From the NCBI GenBank assembly GCA_030248195.1, contig JASAND010028543.1, positions 1 through 64,000 of the forward strand: a stretch of 64,000 bases of DNA. Reading direction: 5' to 3'. This document shows positions 23,431 to 35,016 of this stretch, one piece after another. The number at the start of each line of letters is the position of its first letter. Position 1 is the first letter of the stretch. This DNA is from Trissonchulus latispiculum (Eukaryota > Nematoda > Enoplea > Enoplida > Ironidae). Made by a program: the position numbers and the translations under genes. Below the pieces are notes generated by a model. It did not search any database, had not been told where the DNA came from, and saw only the letters and a list, made by a program, of their open reading frames with translations.

Positions 23431-24170
23431 CATGGCAATATAACTCAAGCTGACAAAATTCAAGCTAAGCAACGCAACGTAGCTATGATAAAACGGGGGT
23501 CTGGGGGCGGAAGCCCCCAGCTAAAAGCCAGAGCTCTTTTTGAAAAGTAGCACCCGTTTGGAATTTTTTAGAAAACATGTTTTACACAAATTTTTAGAGC
23601 CATTTTGTGGAAAGCGGAAGCAAAGTTTGAGCATTTGTGTCTGCATTTTTAAATTGCATTTTGTAAAAAAAGTGGGAATACGCACTAGTGGTGGCCACCT
23701 GATATTCTTTCATATCCGAATAGCCGCCTATTTTCAGTTTGGATATCCGGCAATCCGTCTATTCGAAACTTAAGTTCAGGAAAATTTTTCGATTTTGCAG
23801 TGAAAATTTTAATTTTTCTGTCATTTTTGGTACGCTGCGAATTTCTTTCATGCAGTCAAGCCACAACCTTTCATTCAGAAATATATATTTTAGAAGAAAT
23901 TAATAGTTTACAATTTTTGAACATTTCGTCAAAAATTCACTTATATATGTTTCGTTGCTTTGTCTGCAAAGTAAACGGATATCCAGATATCCAGAAATTT
24001 CTGTCAAATTGGACATTATCCAGATATAAAAATTATCCGGATATCCGTTGTCCATCGCTAGTATGCACAATAAAATGCAGAAAAACCATTATATATATTT
24101 GAAATGAAAACATTGGCTGTTGATGTCTATTTATTAAAACTTAAGCGTAAGCAGAAAGAAACGTCTACAT
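23431..24170. other. Intergenic, no gene seen
   Basis: Short open frames only. GGATATCCGGAT-type words are scattered at 22910-22935, 23750 and 23980-24050, probably a diverged repeat. Confidence 0.45.
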
Positions 24171-24175
24171 ATATC

Positions 24176-24201
24176 AGGTAGTGCGCGTTAGCGCACTACC
24201 T
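24176..24201. repeat. 11 bp-stem hairpin, terminal-hairpin look-alike
   Basis: AGGTAGTGCGC, loop GTTA, GCGCACTACCT, preceded by ATATATC. Stem length, four-base loop and upstream ATATATC are the same as in the family-1 terminal hairpins, though the stem sequence differs. It probably marks the end of a related element covering the tandem array that follows. Confidence 0.7.
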
Positions 24202-24596
24202 AGAATAGGGAAAAAAAGGCGTATTGCGTAGTGTTGGATCATAGTTTCCCCCGGTGCCGGCGGAGGAGTTGAGCTAGAGCCTTCATATTGTACCTGTAGA
24301 AAGCCCTTCGCGAGGGGTCCATGCTGTGAAAATTTGAGCGAAATCGGCCGAGCCGTTTTTGAGATACGATAGATTGAAATTTTGAACTACAGACTTTCTC
24401 TCCATTTTTTTTTTGTTACCCCCACCCTAGAAGTCGGAGCTCAAAGATTTTCTATACCATATTGGGTTTTTTTTGAACAACTTTTCCCCCATTTTTGGGG
24501 AAATAAGTTTAGTGTAGGTAGGACCTCCCCATAGGTCTCTGTACATAGCAGGATTTCGATTTTTTCGGACATGGTTTTTTTCAGAAATGGTCAAAA

Positions 24597-26090
24597 TTTT
24601 CGTCGAAGTAAACTAGAGCTGGGCAAGCCGGAGAGGTTTGAGGTTTGGGATTCAGCATTACCCCAAGGGTCGTCAGAACATAGGCTATATGAATTTTCGA
24701 TCTGGCTCCTGTGGCGTCCTGGCCAGGGGTCGAAAGTTAGTGTGTAAAAGAGGGGGTCTGGGCCTATGGACTGTGGAGCCATACACATAAGAGCTGCTGG
24801 GCTGAGGTTTTGTATTCGAATAGGAACCCCTATATGGTGAATCTAAATGGCCCATTAGTTTTGCTCTAGGACCTATCCATGGAGCTGGGGGGCACCCTGA
24901 TGGTGCTGGCCCAACCGTGACGCAACTCCAACTTTAGCCTCTTATACAGAAAGACCCACAGTAGGCAGGTCGTTCATATTTGGCATTTGGGCTGGGGTGC
25001 GGGAGGACTACGCCATAGGCTATAGTAGGTTTCGGCCGGACCCCTGTGGCGCCCTGGCCAGGGGTCCGGACCCGGGTCCGGGGTCCAAATGGTCAAAATT
25101 CGAAATTTCCAAAAGTGGTCAAGTTTGGTATCAAATGAGAGCCCTTCCTGAGGCGAACATTTCCTGTCATTGGAGGACCCCTCCAAAGTGAAGCCAGCGG
25201 CCTGTGGCGCCCTGACCAGGGGTCTAGTGTGTTCTGTGGGTTAGGGCCTATGGACTGTGGAGCCCTACACATAAGAGCTGCTGGGTTTAGGTTTTGTATT
25301 CGAATAGGAACCCCTATATGGTGAATCTAAATGGCCCATTAGTTTTGCGCTAGGACCTATCCATGGGGCTGGGGGGCACCCTGATGGTGCTGGGCCCAAC
25401 CGTGACGCAACTCCAACTTTAGCCTCTTATACAGAAAGACCCACAGTAGGCAGGTCGTTCATATTTGGCATTTGGGCTGGGGTGCGGGAGGACTACGCCA
25501 TAGGCTATAGTAGGTTTCGGCCGGACCCCTGTGGCGCCCTGGCCAGGGGTCCGGACCCGGGTCCGGGGTCCAAATGGTCAAAATTCGAAATTTCCAAAAG
25601 TGGTCAAGTTTGGTATCAAATGACAGCCCTTGGTGAGGCGAACATTTTTGTCATTGGAGGACCCCTCCAAAGTGAACCCAGCGGCCTGTGGCGCCCTGAC
25701 CAGGGGTCTAGTGTGTTCTGTGGGTTAGGGCCTAGGGACTGTGGAGCCATACACATAAGAGCTGCTGGGCTGAGGTTTTGTATTCGAATAGGAACCCCTA
25801 TATGGTGAATCTAAATGGCCCATTAGTTTTGCTCTAGGACCTATCCATGGGGCTGGGGGGCACCCTGATGGTGCTGGGCCCAACCGTGACGCAACTCCAA
25901 CTTTAGCATCTTATACAGAAAGACACACAGTAGGCAGGTCGTCCATATTTGGCATTTGGGCTGGGGTGCGGGAGGACTACGCCATAGGCTATCGCTATAG
26001 TAGGTTTCTCCCGAACCCCTGTGGCGCTCTGGCCAGGGATCCGGGCCCGGGACCTGGGTCAAAATAGTCAAAATTCGAAATTTCATTTTT
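24597..26090. repeat. ~485 bp tandem repeat, about three units
   Basis: GGAGGACTACGCCATAGGC recurs at about 25002, 25487 and 25970. ACACATAAGAGCTGCTGGG recurs at about 24783, 25268 and 25751. Units share CCAAAAGTGGTCAAGTTTGGTA with the 147 bp satellite, suggesting common ancestry. Reading frames inside are repeat artefacts. Confidence 0.9.
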
Positions 26091-26654
26091 TCCGTTCTTT
26101 CAAATTCTCCCAGTCCCCAAACAGCTCGGCAACCCCCACCCGGTGGCCCTTCGCGCCCCCCCTTTATTCTGCTTCCGAGAAACCCTGCGGAAACGGATTC
26201 TCATCCACAAGTCCTACCGAAACAACTGCGTTCTTTCAAATTTCCCCAGTCGCCACGCAGCCCGACGCCCCCCCCGGGACCTTCGATACCACCTTTATTT
26301 TGTTTTCCGAGAAAGAATGTCGAAACAAACCGTAAGTTTCGCCGGGACCCTGTGGTAGCCAGGAGTCGGAAACCGCGTCCGTTGCCAAAATTGTCAAAAA
26401 TCGAAATTTCCAAACGTGGTCAAGTTTTTTTCAAATGTAAGCGCTTGGTAAAAAATGGCAAAAGTTGTTAGTTTTGCTCTAGGACCTATCCATGGGGCTG
26501 GGGCACCATGGTGGTGGTGGGGCCCACCCGTGTCGCAACTCTGACTTTAGCCTCTTATGCAGAAAGATCCACAGTACGCAGGTCGTTCATATTTGGTATT
26601 TGGGCTGTGGTGCGGGAGGGCTACGCCATAGGCTATAGTAGGTTTCGGCCGGAC
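26091..26654. other. Diverged partial unit of the 485 bp repeat plus unrelated insert
   Basis: 26470-26654 returns to the 485 bp repeat (TAGTTTTGCTCTAGGACC onward). 26091-26460 includes two similar blocks (TTCTTTCAAATT..CCCAGTC...CCTTTATT) near 26096 and 26230. No gene. Confidence 0.45.
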
Positions 26655-27830
26655 CCCTGTGGCGCCCAGGCCAGATCCTGCGCAGATTATGTGCGCAAAA
26701 AATTGTACGTGTCGAGTTTGGTATGTTCCTGAAGTCTCATCCCCGTACCACTTTCCGTTAAAAAGTTATGCCAAAAATCGCTTACGAGAGTGATGTTTTT
26801 TCCGGTTCTCCGCTTTGACGTCTGGTAAGGGGGTTTTGTAGCTTTAATAACAACAGATAGGAAAATTTTTGCCTATGAAAACCATATATATTCTTGGAGT
26901 ACGCAACAAAAATAAGCCGATAGGCTAGTTTTTATGCCTCCCATAGCCGGAAAAAATTTTTTGGGGGGGGCCGAAATCGGCCAAAACGCTAAAATGGCCA
27001 ATAAGTATATATGCTTCAAAGGCGCCGTAATAAGTCAGACTGGGCTATATATGGGGCAATACTGCCTATATGGCTGAATAGGACACATATCAGGGTCGTT
27101 CAATTGCTATATGCTTTTCCGGCCCTGAGCGTAATTTTTGGGTACTGGCTTGCCAAAGTTGGTGAATTTTGGGTCCAACTTTGAACATGGTTTTTTCGCT
27201 TATTTTGCGACCTAGAAGGCACCTAGAAGAACTCTTGCATACAAAGGTTTTTGCGGACGGAGAATCGATTCCCGCTATCAATTTTGCTGCCCGACTGGCC
27301 CACGTTGCTGGGCTGGTTCCACTTTGCCGTCGGGAGGGTCAAGTCGGCAATCGTTTCCTGGAGGTCCATACTAGGCTCTACTTGGCCTCTCAAAACTTTC
27401 TCTATAGGGGTTTTCTGGTGCGCCCAGTTCATTTCCGGTGTCCGTTTTGCTGTACAACGCATCCATTTTGCTTGGCTGGCTCCACTTGACCGTCTGAGGG
27501 GTCAGGTCGGCAAGGGGTCAGGTGGTCCAAAATAAAATTTTTCAAAAGTAGTCAAATTTGGTACCAAATGAAAGCCCTAAGTGAGCTGAGCAACTTTTGT
27601 CATAGAATTGCATGCTCAAAGTGGCTGTTGAGTGCTGTGGTGGGGTGGGGTGGGGACTTAGGCGATTTTGGGTCAAAAATAAAATTTTTCAAAAGTGGTC
27701 AAATTTGGTATCAAATGAAAGACCTAAGCGAGGTGAGCAACTTTTGTCATAGAACTGCATGCTCAAAGTGGCTGTAGAGTGCTGTGGTGGGGTGGGGTGG
27801 GGACGTAAGCGATTTTGGGTCAAATAGTTT
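26655..27830 (+). mobile_element. Decayed family-1 relic (copy 7)
   Basis: 26668-26830 matches the conserved body (GATCCTGCGCAGATTATG, CCGTACCACTTTCCGTTAAA). 27235-27500 holds about one and a half 163 bp units. 27530-27820 holds two 147 bp satellite units. Neither terminal hairpin nor the GGAGCATTTTT end is present in register, so it is degenerate or recombined. Confidence 0.65.
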
Positions 27831-27973
27831 CTGCTTACCGTATAATGCGTATGCACAGTATATATATATAATGTCTTAGCGACAAGATGTGTGAAGGACA
27901 ATTTTGTAATGAAAAGCTTTACGTGCTATTTATATGAAGGTCAAATATCGACAAATTAGGTATACTATGACAT

Positions 27974-28158
27974 ACGCCAATATGAGCCTCGTTGTAGGAC
28001 AGGCTCATATGTTAAGCCGTTGCAACTTGTTTTCCTTAATTTACAACCTCAACGCCACTCATATGCATTTTATAGGCTAGTTTCCGTGTTTGTACAACCT
28101 GCCTGAGAGTACTCATATGTATTTTACATGCGACGAAGGAGCATTTTTGTTTATTGTG
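27974..28158 (+). mobile_element. Short element with shared GGAGCATTTTT end (ACATGCGACGAA type)
   Basis: It has CATATG-containing words spaced like those at 43665-43793, then ACATGCGACGAAGGAGCATTT, TTGTTTATTGTG and TA-rich sequence. A near relative of the inverted pair at 43115-43793. Confidence 0.7.
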
Positions 28159-28322
28159 TATATATATTCCCGCCAAACTGAGAACCAGCTGAACCAGATC
28201 TGGCCGGTCGGATCTCCAAAATAACATTAGTAAATTTTAGCTCTTAATTCCTTACCGTTAATTAGTTATGCCTAATTAGCACTTTTCCAAATCCGCAAAG
28301 TGCCTTTATAGCTCATATTATG

Positions 28323-28722
28323 CAGGGTATTTTTTACAGGGGGGGGGGGCGGGGGGGCCCCCCCAAATTGACCTTCCCCGCAAATGCCTTCCCCGAAATC
28401 GCCCCCTCCCGGGATTTTTACCTTCCGCCCCCCAGGATTTTTGGAAACCCAAATTTTTGCCAAAAATAGGCCAATTTTCAAAAATTTTCCGGCTTCGCCG
28501 GAGATTTTTTCGTAAAAATAGCTATTTTTAGCTTAAATCCTGGCATTTTTGAGAACTTTTTGCGTTTCACCATGCAAAATACGCCAAAAATACCATTTTT
28601 TGGCTCATTTTTGCGAAAAAATCCCCCCCCCCCCCCCGAAATTTTCCCCCCCCCCCCCGGGGACCCGGGGGCCCCCCCGGGGAGCCCCCCCCCCCGAAAA
28701 AAAATCCCTAAAAAATATCCTG
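28323..28722. mobile_element. MITE, 400 bp, CAGGGTATTTTT family, 5 bp TSD
   Basis: The ends are CAGGGTATTTTTTAC and TAAAAAATATCCTG. TTATG lies on both sides (28318-28322, 28723-28727). The paralogous sequence near 18208-18222 lacks the element and has one TTATG, so the insertion and its duplication are directly visible. The interior matches 14434-14767. Confidence 0.92.
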
Positions 28723-28727
28723 TTATG

Positions 28728-29712
28728 GGGGGCTCCCCCAGCTCCCCCTTTTCAAAATCCTGGATACGCCCCTGGGGGTGGGGTCCGGAAAAATCGAATT
28801 TGGGGGAGGGGGTAAAAAAATTTTCTTCAAAAATTTTTTAAAAAAATTGCTATTTTGTTAAAATGACGCCGTTAGAACCGATTTGGTCATTTTTTCGAAA
28901 AAATGGAATTTTTGCGAAAAATTTTGAATTTTTTAATTTTGGGCTAAAATTTCGAAACTTTTTCGGGTGAGGTCTGGCAAATTTGGGCGGGTGGGGGTGG
29001 AGTGGAGGCTGCCTCCAAAATTTGGAGGGTGTGGTCGGGCGGGACTTTTCCATTTGACCATTTGGGAGGAGGGGCTCCCCTGCCCCGGGTATTTTTTAGG
29101 GTTTTTTCCGGGGGGGGGGGAAGAAATTTTCGGGGGAGGGCGATTTTGTTTTGCAAAAATGAGCCAGAAAATTGTATTTTTCATTTTGAAACGCAAAGTT
29201 CTCAAAAGCCAGGCTTTAAGCTAAAACTAGCCATTTTTAGGAAAAAATTTCCGGCGAAGCCGTATTGTAGCTCCCGCTGCCTCTCTGCAAATTTTTTGGG
29301 ACTTTGAAAATCTAGGAAATTTTGGTCCCAACTTGGGGGGTCAGACAGGGTCAACTTTGAGGGGTCACCCAAAGCCAGACCAGTCACCCAGCCCAAAACA
29401 GATTACAGTTTCACAGAGGACACGTCTCGAACTTCACGATGATGTATGCAATTTGGCTCTAGTGCCTGCGGTGCGACCTGGGGGTGGCCTAGATTCGTCG
29501 TGAAAAACCCAAATTTCAAAATAATTTTTTTAAAACCATTTACGGCAAAGGAAAAATTCATGCATTTCTTAGCTCAATAGAGCCTCCTGATTAATTTGGT
29601 ATAGAATTTACCTAGTTTCAACCGTCTATGTGTGGTCCAGGTGGCCCAAATCTGACATGGTGCCATTTCAAGCCAAATTTTTCAGTTTCGTCAAAAATCG
29701 CCAATTTTTCAC
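28728..29712. other. Intergenic transposon debris
   Basis: GGATACGCCCCTGGGGG near 28763 is a lone MITE end. The 29110-29260 segment is an inverted relative of the interior of the 28323 element (CCGGCGAAGCCG). No gene. Confidence 0.45.
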
Positions 29713-29715
29713 TAA

Positions 29716-30447
29716 AACAGGTTTAGATGGGGTTGTAATACTAATACAGGAAATAAATTAACTGCTGCGGATTTGATATCGAATATTGGTTGGTTATTGG
29801 ATAATTTGTATATTGAATGTGGAGACATGATGTTCAAACAAAAATGTGGAATACCTATGGGGACTGATTGTGCTCCGTATCTAGCTAATTTATTTTTATT
29901 TTATTATGAATATATTTTTATGAAAAGAATGTTATATAAGCATAATTATAATGCGCTTAGAAAGTTAAGATATGTATTCAGATATATTGATGATATTACA
30001 ATTCTTAATGATAAGGGATTTTTCGATAGTATTTTTGCGGAAATCTATCCTCTGTGTTTGATTTTAAATAGAGAAAATTTAAATGATTATGCAGCTAATG
30101 TGTTAGACATTAAACTAGATATTATTAATAATAAGTTTATGTGTGAAGTATTTGACAAAACTGACGATTATAACTTTCACGTAGTAAAATTTCCTAATTT
30201 ATACGGTAATTTCTCTTCTAATGTAGCCTATACAGTTTATGTTAATGAGGTATTAAGATATGCAAGGATATGTAGTACAAAACTATCATTTATATTTAAG
30301 CTAAAAAGATTGGTAAATTATTTGTTAACAAAAAATTATTCAAAATTAAAATTAAAATTTTGTAGGAATTATGATAAAATATTGAAAATTAATCAGATTT
30401 TTGTAAATATAAAACCAAATATACTATGGGTGGGTGGAATGCATTAG
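29716..30447 (+). CDS. Penelope-like reverse transcriptase fragment (5'-truncated)
   Basis: An open frame runs from the stop at 29713-29715 to 30447, with no start codon at its head; about 243 residues remain. It carries two core reverse transcriptase motifs: CGIPMGTDCAPYLANLF (about 29848-29898) and the catalytic box RYIDD (about 29980), whose two aspartates bind metal. The wording of these blocks, and the later NFHVVKFPNLYGNFSSNVAYTVY stretch, fits the reverse transcriptase family of Penelope-like retroelements, which copy RNA into DNA at chromosomal nicks. The N-terminal fingers and any GIY-YIG nuclease domain are absent, so this copy is dead on arrival. The frame is strikingly AT-rich compared with other coding sequence here. 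An alternative is another non-LTR reverse transcriptase; the Penelope assignment rests on motif wording. Confidence 0.8.
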   Translation, partial: NRFRWGCNTNTGNKLTAADLISNIGWLLDNLYIECGDMMFKQKCGIPMGTDCAPYLANLFLFYYEYIFMKRMLYKHNYNALRKLRYVFRYIDDITILNDKGFFDSIFAEIYPLCLILNRENLNDYAANVLDIKLDIINNKFMCEVFDKTDDYNFHVVKFPNLYGNFSSNVAYTVYVNEVLRYARICSTKLSFIFKLKRLVNYLLTKNYSKLKLKFCRNYDKILKINQIFVNIKPNILWVGGMH

Positions 30448-30557
30448 ATAGTTTAAAATAGAATAATGACTATGTAAATAGTTGCTCTTATATTAAATGT
30501 TATGCACATAGGTATTTGTTTGAAGGAAACATAAATGTCTCACGAATAAGTGGAGTT

Positions 30558-30689
30558 GATCGCTAGGGGACGAAACCGAACAGTTCATTGTCAAAAATAA
30601 ATTTTTAATTTTCTACTTAAAATTTGAACCTGATTGTAAGCCCCTGATGAGTCCCACAATCAGGAATGGACGGGCATAACAAAGCGATC
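30558..30689 (+). ncRNA. Hammerhead-ribozyme-like boxes downstream of the RT fragment
   Basis: GGGGAC-GAAAC (30566-30576) and CTGATGA-GTCCC (30644-30655) look like the two conserved boxes of a hammerhead, with GGGAC able to pair with GTCCC. GATCGCT (30558) pairs with AGCGATC (30683), and CCTGATTGT (30629) pairs with ACAATCAGG (30656). Penelope-like elements are known to carry hammerheads. Here helices I and III do not form convincingly, so it may be decayed or coincidental. Confidence 0.3.
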
Positions 30690-30813
30690 CGTAAATGATA
30701 TTTTATCACCTTGCACTTTCGTGTAGTACGTATGAATTGAATGGTATGTAAATATTTTCAATTTTCTTTTATATATTTATATTTAGATAAGTTATTGATA
30801 ATTTTGGTAAATA

Positions 30814-30959
30814 TGAATTCCTCTAATAGTAATGAAGAGTATGCAACGGCTGATGATGAAAGAATTTCTAGCGATGAATCTGACACCTCTACGATGACCT
30901 ACGAAACTGTCGTCACTAAAGGTGGCTTGGCAGGTATAGATATTAATGACATATTGTAA
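30814..30959 (+). CDS. Small acidic open frame, uncertain
   Basis: An ATG-initiated 48-residue frame rich in Ser, Glu, Asp and Thr, followed by AATAAA near 31000. It lies in the same AT-rich tract as the reverse transcriptase fragment, so it may belong to that retroelement. No family recognised; it could be chance. Confidence 0.2.
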
Positions 30960-31039
30960 AATATTGTGTTTGTTTGTTTTTCGAATTAGTTTTAAATGCA
31001 ATAAACACTCGTTTTCTATGTGATAGGATGCTTAAACTG

Positions 31040-31598
31040 CAGCAGTTAGCGAATTTCAAAAATTTTCAAAAGTCAATTTTACATGAATTTTCGCAAAAAT
31101 ATTGATATTTTTCATGCAGATGTACTAAAAATAACCCGCTCTTTCGAATAGTATAGTTCACTGTTCTGGCATGCTTCCAGCAAAAATTTCGGCTAGGTTT
31201 TTTCCCGCCCATGGGTTTTTTCCCGCATTGGGTTTTTCCACATCGGTTTGGTCGAAAATTTCTCACCAACCATGTGCTAGAGAGCTGTTTTATGACTCAT
31301 TTTGAAGCTCTTCGCAAGGCCTCATAGTAGGTATCGTTAGATTTCGGAAATGTCGTGTTTTATTTCCCGCCACGCTATATGTCAACTTTGGAACACTATC
31401 ACAGTCGACTAGTTTGGCCCCATACCAATGTTTTGGGTATGCTTTTGTAGTATAAAAAAAGATCGCCCTTTAATTTGCGCTATACCTTGTGCTCCCCGTG
31501 GGCGGTGTTTTTCCGTACCCCTCCCCCTCTTTGTCGGTGTTTTGTTACCCCCCCCCCCGACTAAAATACAAATTTTGAAATTGTTGTATATATATATA
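31040..31598. other. Intergenic, no gene seen
   Basis: Contains GGGTTTTTTCCCGCATTGGG-type words like those in the core of the 21150-23430 element, and ends in a TA run at the boundary of the next family-1 copy. Confidence 0.45.
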
Positions 31599-33653
31599 TA
31601 CAAGTAACAATAATGCTCCGCACAAAAGGGGATAATATGTGTGTTGGGCCTATGTCTGTCGTTTAATCCGGTTGAGAAAGAAAGTATATAAATCCGACAC
31701 AGCAAGTTTGGGTGGGTGGTTCTATGGCGAAAGTTGTTCAGTTCGATGCGGGCCTTCATTTGACTCAAAATTTGACCACTTTTGAAAATTTTAATTTTTG
31801 ACCCAAAATCCCCACCCCACCCCACCACAGGCCTCTACAGCCACTTTAGGTATATACGCACTTCTATGACAAAAGTTGCTCAGTTCGATGCGGGCTTTCA
31901 TTTGGTACCAAATTTGTCCACTTTTGAAAATTTTAATTTTTGACCCAAAATCGCCTAAGTCCCCACCCCACCCCACCACAGCCCTCTACAGCCACTTTAG
32001 ATACGCACTTCTATGACAAAAGTTGCTCAGTTCGATGCGGGCTTTCATTTGGTACCAAATTTGACCACTTTTGAAAATTTTAATTTTTGACCCAAAATCC
32101 CTAAGTCCCCACCCCCACCCTACCACAGCACTCTACAGCCACTTTGAGCATGCAATTCTATGACAAAAGTTGTTCAGCTCACTTAGCGCTTTCATTTGGT
32201 ACCAAATTTGACCACTTTTGAAAAATCTTATTTTTGACCACTTGACCCCCTACCCGATTTACCCTTCAAACGGCAAAGTGGAGCCAGTCCAGCAAAATGG
32301 GTATGTCGGACGGCAAAACAGACTCCGGAAATGAGCTGGGCGCACCAGAAAACCCCTATGGACAAAGTTTTGAGAGGCTATGCACAGTCCTATATGGTGT
32401 TCTTGGAAGTCGGTACCGACTTGACCCTCCCGACAGCAAAGTGGAACCAGCCCAGCAAAATGGGTGGGTCGGACGGCCAAACAGACTCCGGGAATGAGCT
32501 GTTCGCACCAGAAAACCTCTATGGACAAAGTTTTGAGAGGCCATGCACAGTCCTATATGGTGTTCTTGTAAGTCGGTACCGACTTGACCCTCCCGACAGC
32601 AAAGTGGAACCAGCCCAGCAAAATGGGTGGGTCGGACGGCAAAACGGACTCCGGAAATGAGCTGGGCGCACCAGAAAACCCCTATGGACAAAGTTTTGAG
32701 AGGCTATGCACAGTCCTATATGGTGTTCTTGGAAGTCGGTACCGACTTGACCCTCCCGACAGCAAAGTGGAACCAGCCCAGCAAAATGGGTGGGTCGGAC
32801 GGCAAAACGGACTCCGGAAATGAGCTGGGCGCACCAGAAAACCCCTATGGACAAAGTTTTGAGAGGCTATGCACAGTCCTATATGGTGTTCTTGGAAGTC
32901 GGTACCGACTTGACCCTCCCGACAGCAAAGTGGAACCAGCCCAGCAATATGGGTGGGTCCGACGGCAAAACTGCTTACGGGAATCAATTCGCCGTGCCAG
33001 AAAACCTTTGTATGAAAGAATTGAGCTTTCTAAGTTGAATACACAGCGAGAAATATCGATTTTTCATTTTTCGAATTTTCACCATTTTTGACCGGCCACT
33101 GTGGTCGCATGGGAAGTGATAGAGAAACGAGACTTAGCTATTTAGTTAGTTCAATATATGTAATCTCTGAATATAAAAAGAAATCAGCTCCAGGTCGTAA
33201 CTTTCGACCTGAGCGACGACCACAAAAATGGTCACTTTTCGCTCTGAGCCGACTTTGCGGCGCCGCTGCGGCGCTGTGGCGCACCTGCGGCGCAAAAAAA
33301 GTAGCGATTCTTAAATGGCGCATGGGGTACTACCAGACCCTATACCCCTTTAGGTCCGGCCTCCGCTGCAGATTACGTGAAAGAGGCGGAAAATCAGGAC
33401 AATACGACCATTAAATAGGAGAAACCGGAAAAAAACATCGCCGCCATAACCGGTCCGGGGCACAACTTTTTAACGGAAAGTGATACGGGGCTGAAACTTC
33501 GCACACATACTAAACTCGATGTGCTCTACAATTTGCACATGAAATCTGCGCAGGATCTGCGCAGGATTTTGCGCAGCCTCTGCGCAGCTTATTTTACGGT
33601 GTCTCCAGGGACTTTTGACACATATTATAGGGGTCGCTGCCGCGACCCCTATG
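31599..33653 (-). mobile_element. Family-1 complex element, copy 3
   Basis: Read on the minus strand: hairpin (33627-33652), CTGCGCAG cluster (33543-33585), GCGCCGCAG cluster near 33260-33300, four tandem 163 bp units (32290-32960), ~147 bp satellite units (31740-32240), and the GGAGCATTTTT-type end at 31599-31620. (TA)n lies at both flanks. Confidence 0.82.
32290..32965. repeat. 163 bp tandem repeat, four units
   Basis: ATGAGCTGGGCGCACCAGAA and equivalents repeat exactly 163 bases apart. Because 163 is one more than a multiple of three, the same peptide appears in successive frames and produces open frames of over 100 codons on both strands. These are not genes. Confidence 0.93.
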
Positions 33654-33674
33654 ATATATATATATATATATATA

Positions 33675-35016
33675 TACAAGTAACAAAAATGCTCCGCACA
33701 AAAGGGGATAATATGTGTGTTGGGCCTATGTCTATCCTTTAAATTCCGGTTGAGAAAGGCATAAATCCGACACCGCAAAAGTTGCTCAGCTCACTTAGGG
33801 CTTTCATTTGATACCAAATTTTACCACTTTTGAAAAATTTTATTTTTGACCCAAAATCACCTGAGTCCCCACCCCACCCCACCACAGCACTCTACAGCCA
33901 CTTTGGGTACGCAGTTCTATGACAAAAGTTGCTCAGCTCACTTAGGGCTTTCATTTGAAACCAAATTTGACCACTTTTGAAAAATTTAATTTTTGACCCA
34001 AAATCGCATAAGTCCCCACCACAGCACAATACAGCCACTTTGGGTACGCAGTTCTATGACAAAAGTTGTTCAGCTCACTTAGGGGTTTCATTTGATACCA
34101 AGTTTGACCACTTTTGAAAAACTTTATTTTCGACCACTGGACCCCCCCCCGCCCGACAAAACGGCAAACTGGAACCAGCCCAGCAAGATAGGTACGTCGG
34201 ACGGCAAAACGAATACCGGGAATGAGCTGGGCGCACCAGAAAACCCCTATAAATTCCGGTTGAGAAAGGCATAAATCCGACACCGCAAAAGTTGCTCAGC
34301 TCACTTAGGGCTTTCATTTGATACCAAATTTTACCACTTTTGAAAAATTTTATTTTTGACCCAAAATCGCCTGAGTCCCCACCCTACCCCACCACAGCAC
34401 TCTACAGCCACTTTGGATACGCAGTTCTATGACAAAAGTTGCTCAGCTCACTTAGGGCTTTCATTTGATGCCAAATTTTACCACTTTTGAAAAATTTACT
34501 TTTTGAACCTGGACCGTTAGTTAGTTCAATATATGTAATTTCTTAATATAAAAAGAAATCAGCTCCAGCTCGTAACGTTCGACCTGAGCGACGACCACAA
34601 AAATGGTCACTTTTCACTATGAGCCGACTTTGCGGCGCCACTGCGGCGCTGTGGCGCAGCTGCGGCGCAAAAAAAGTTGTGATTCTTAAATTCTTTAGAG
34701 GGTACTACTAGATCCCATAGCCGCTTAGGTTGGCCCACCGCTGCAGATCACGTGAAAGCGGCGAACATTATGTACAATACAACCATCAAATAGGAGAAAC
34801 CGGAAAAAACATCACCGCCATAACCGGTCCGGGGCGCAACTTTTTAACGGTAAGTGATACGGGGCTGAAACTTCACAGACATACTAAACTCGATGTGCTC
34901 TACAATTTGCGCATGAAATCTGCGCAGGATTTTGCGCAGCTTCTGCGCAGCTTATTTTACACTGTCTCCAGCCACTTTTCACACATATTATAGGGGTCGC
35001 TGCCGCGACCCCTATG
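33675..35016 (-). mobile_element. Family-1 complex element, copy 4
   Basis: Head-to-tail with copy 3, separated only by a (TA)n run. Minus-strand hairpin at 34990-35015 and the GGAGCATTTTT end at 33675-33697. It contains an internal duplication (AAATTCCGGTTGAGAAAGGC at 33741 and 34251) and only one partial 163 bp unit. Satellite units lie at 33785-34090 and 34290-34500. Confidence 0.78.

Noticed and set aside
24997..25808. Repeated frame beginning MREDYAIGYSRFRPDP
   Set aside because: It recurs because of the 485 bp tandem repeat, diverges by frameshift in the third unit, and has no family similarity.
32297..33091. Several open frames over 100 codons on both strands with repeated peptides such as EMSWAHQKTPMDKVL
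   Set aside because: They arise from a 163 bp tandem repeat that lacks stops; successive units shift by one base, so the same peptide shows up in all frames. No start context, no family match, and the mirror copies share them.
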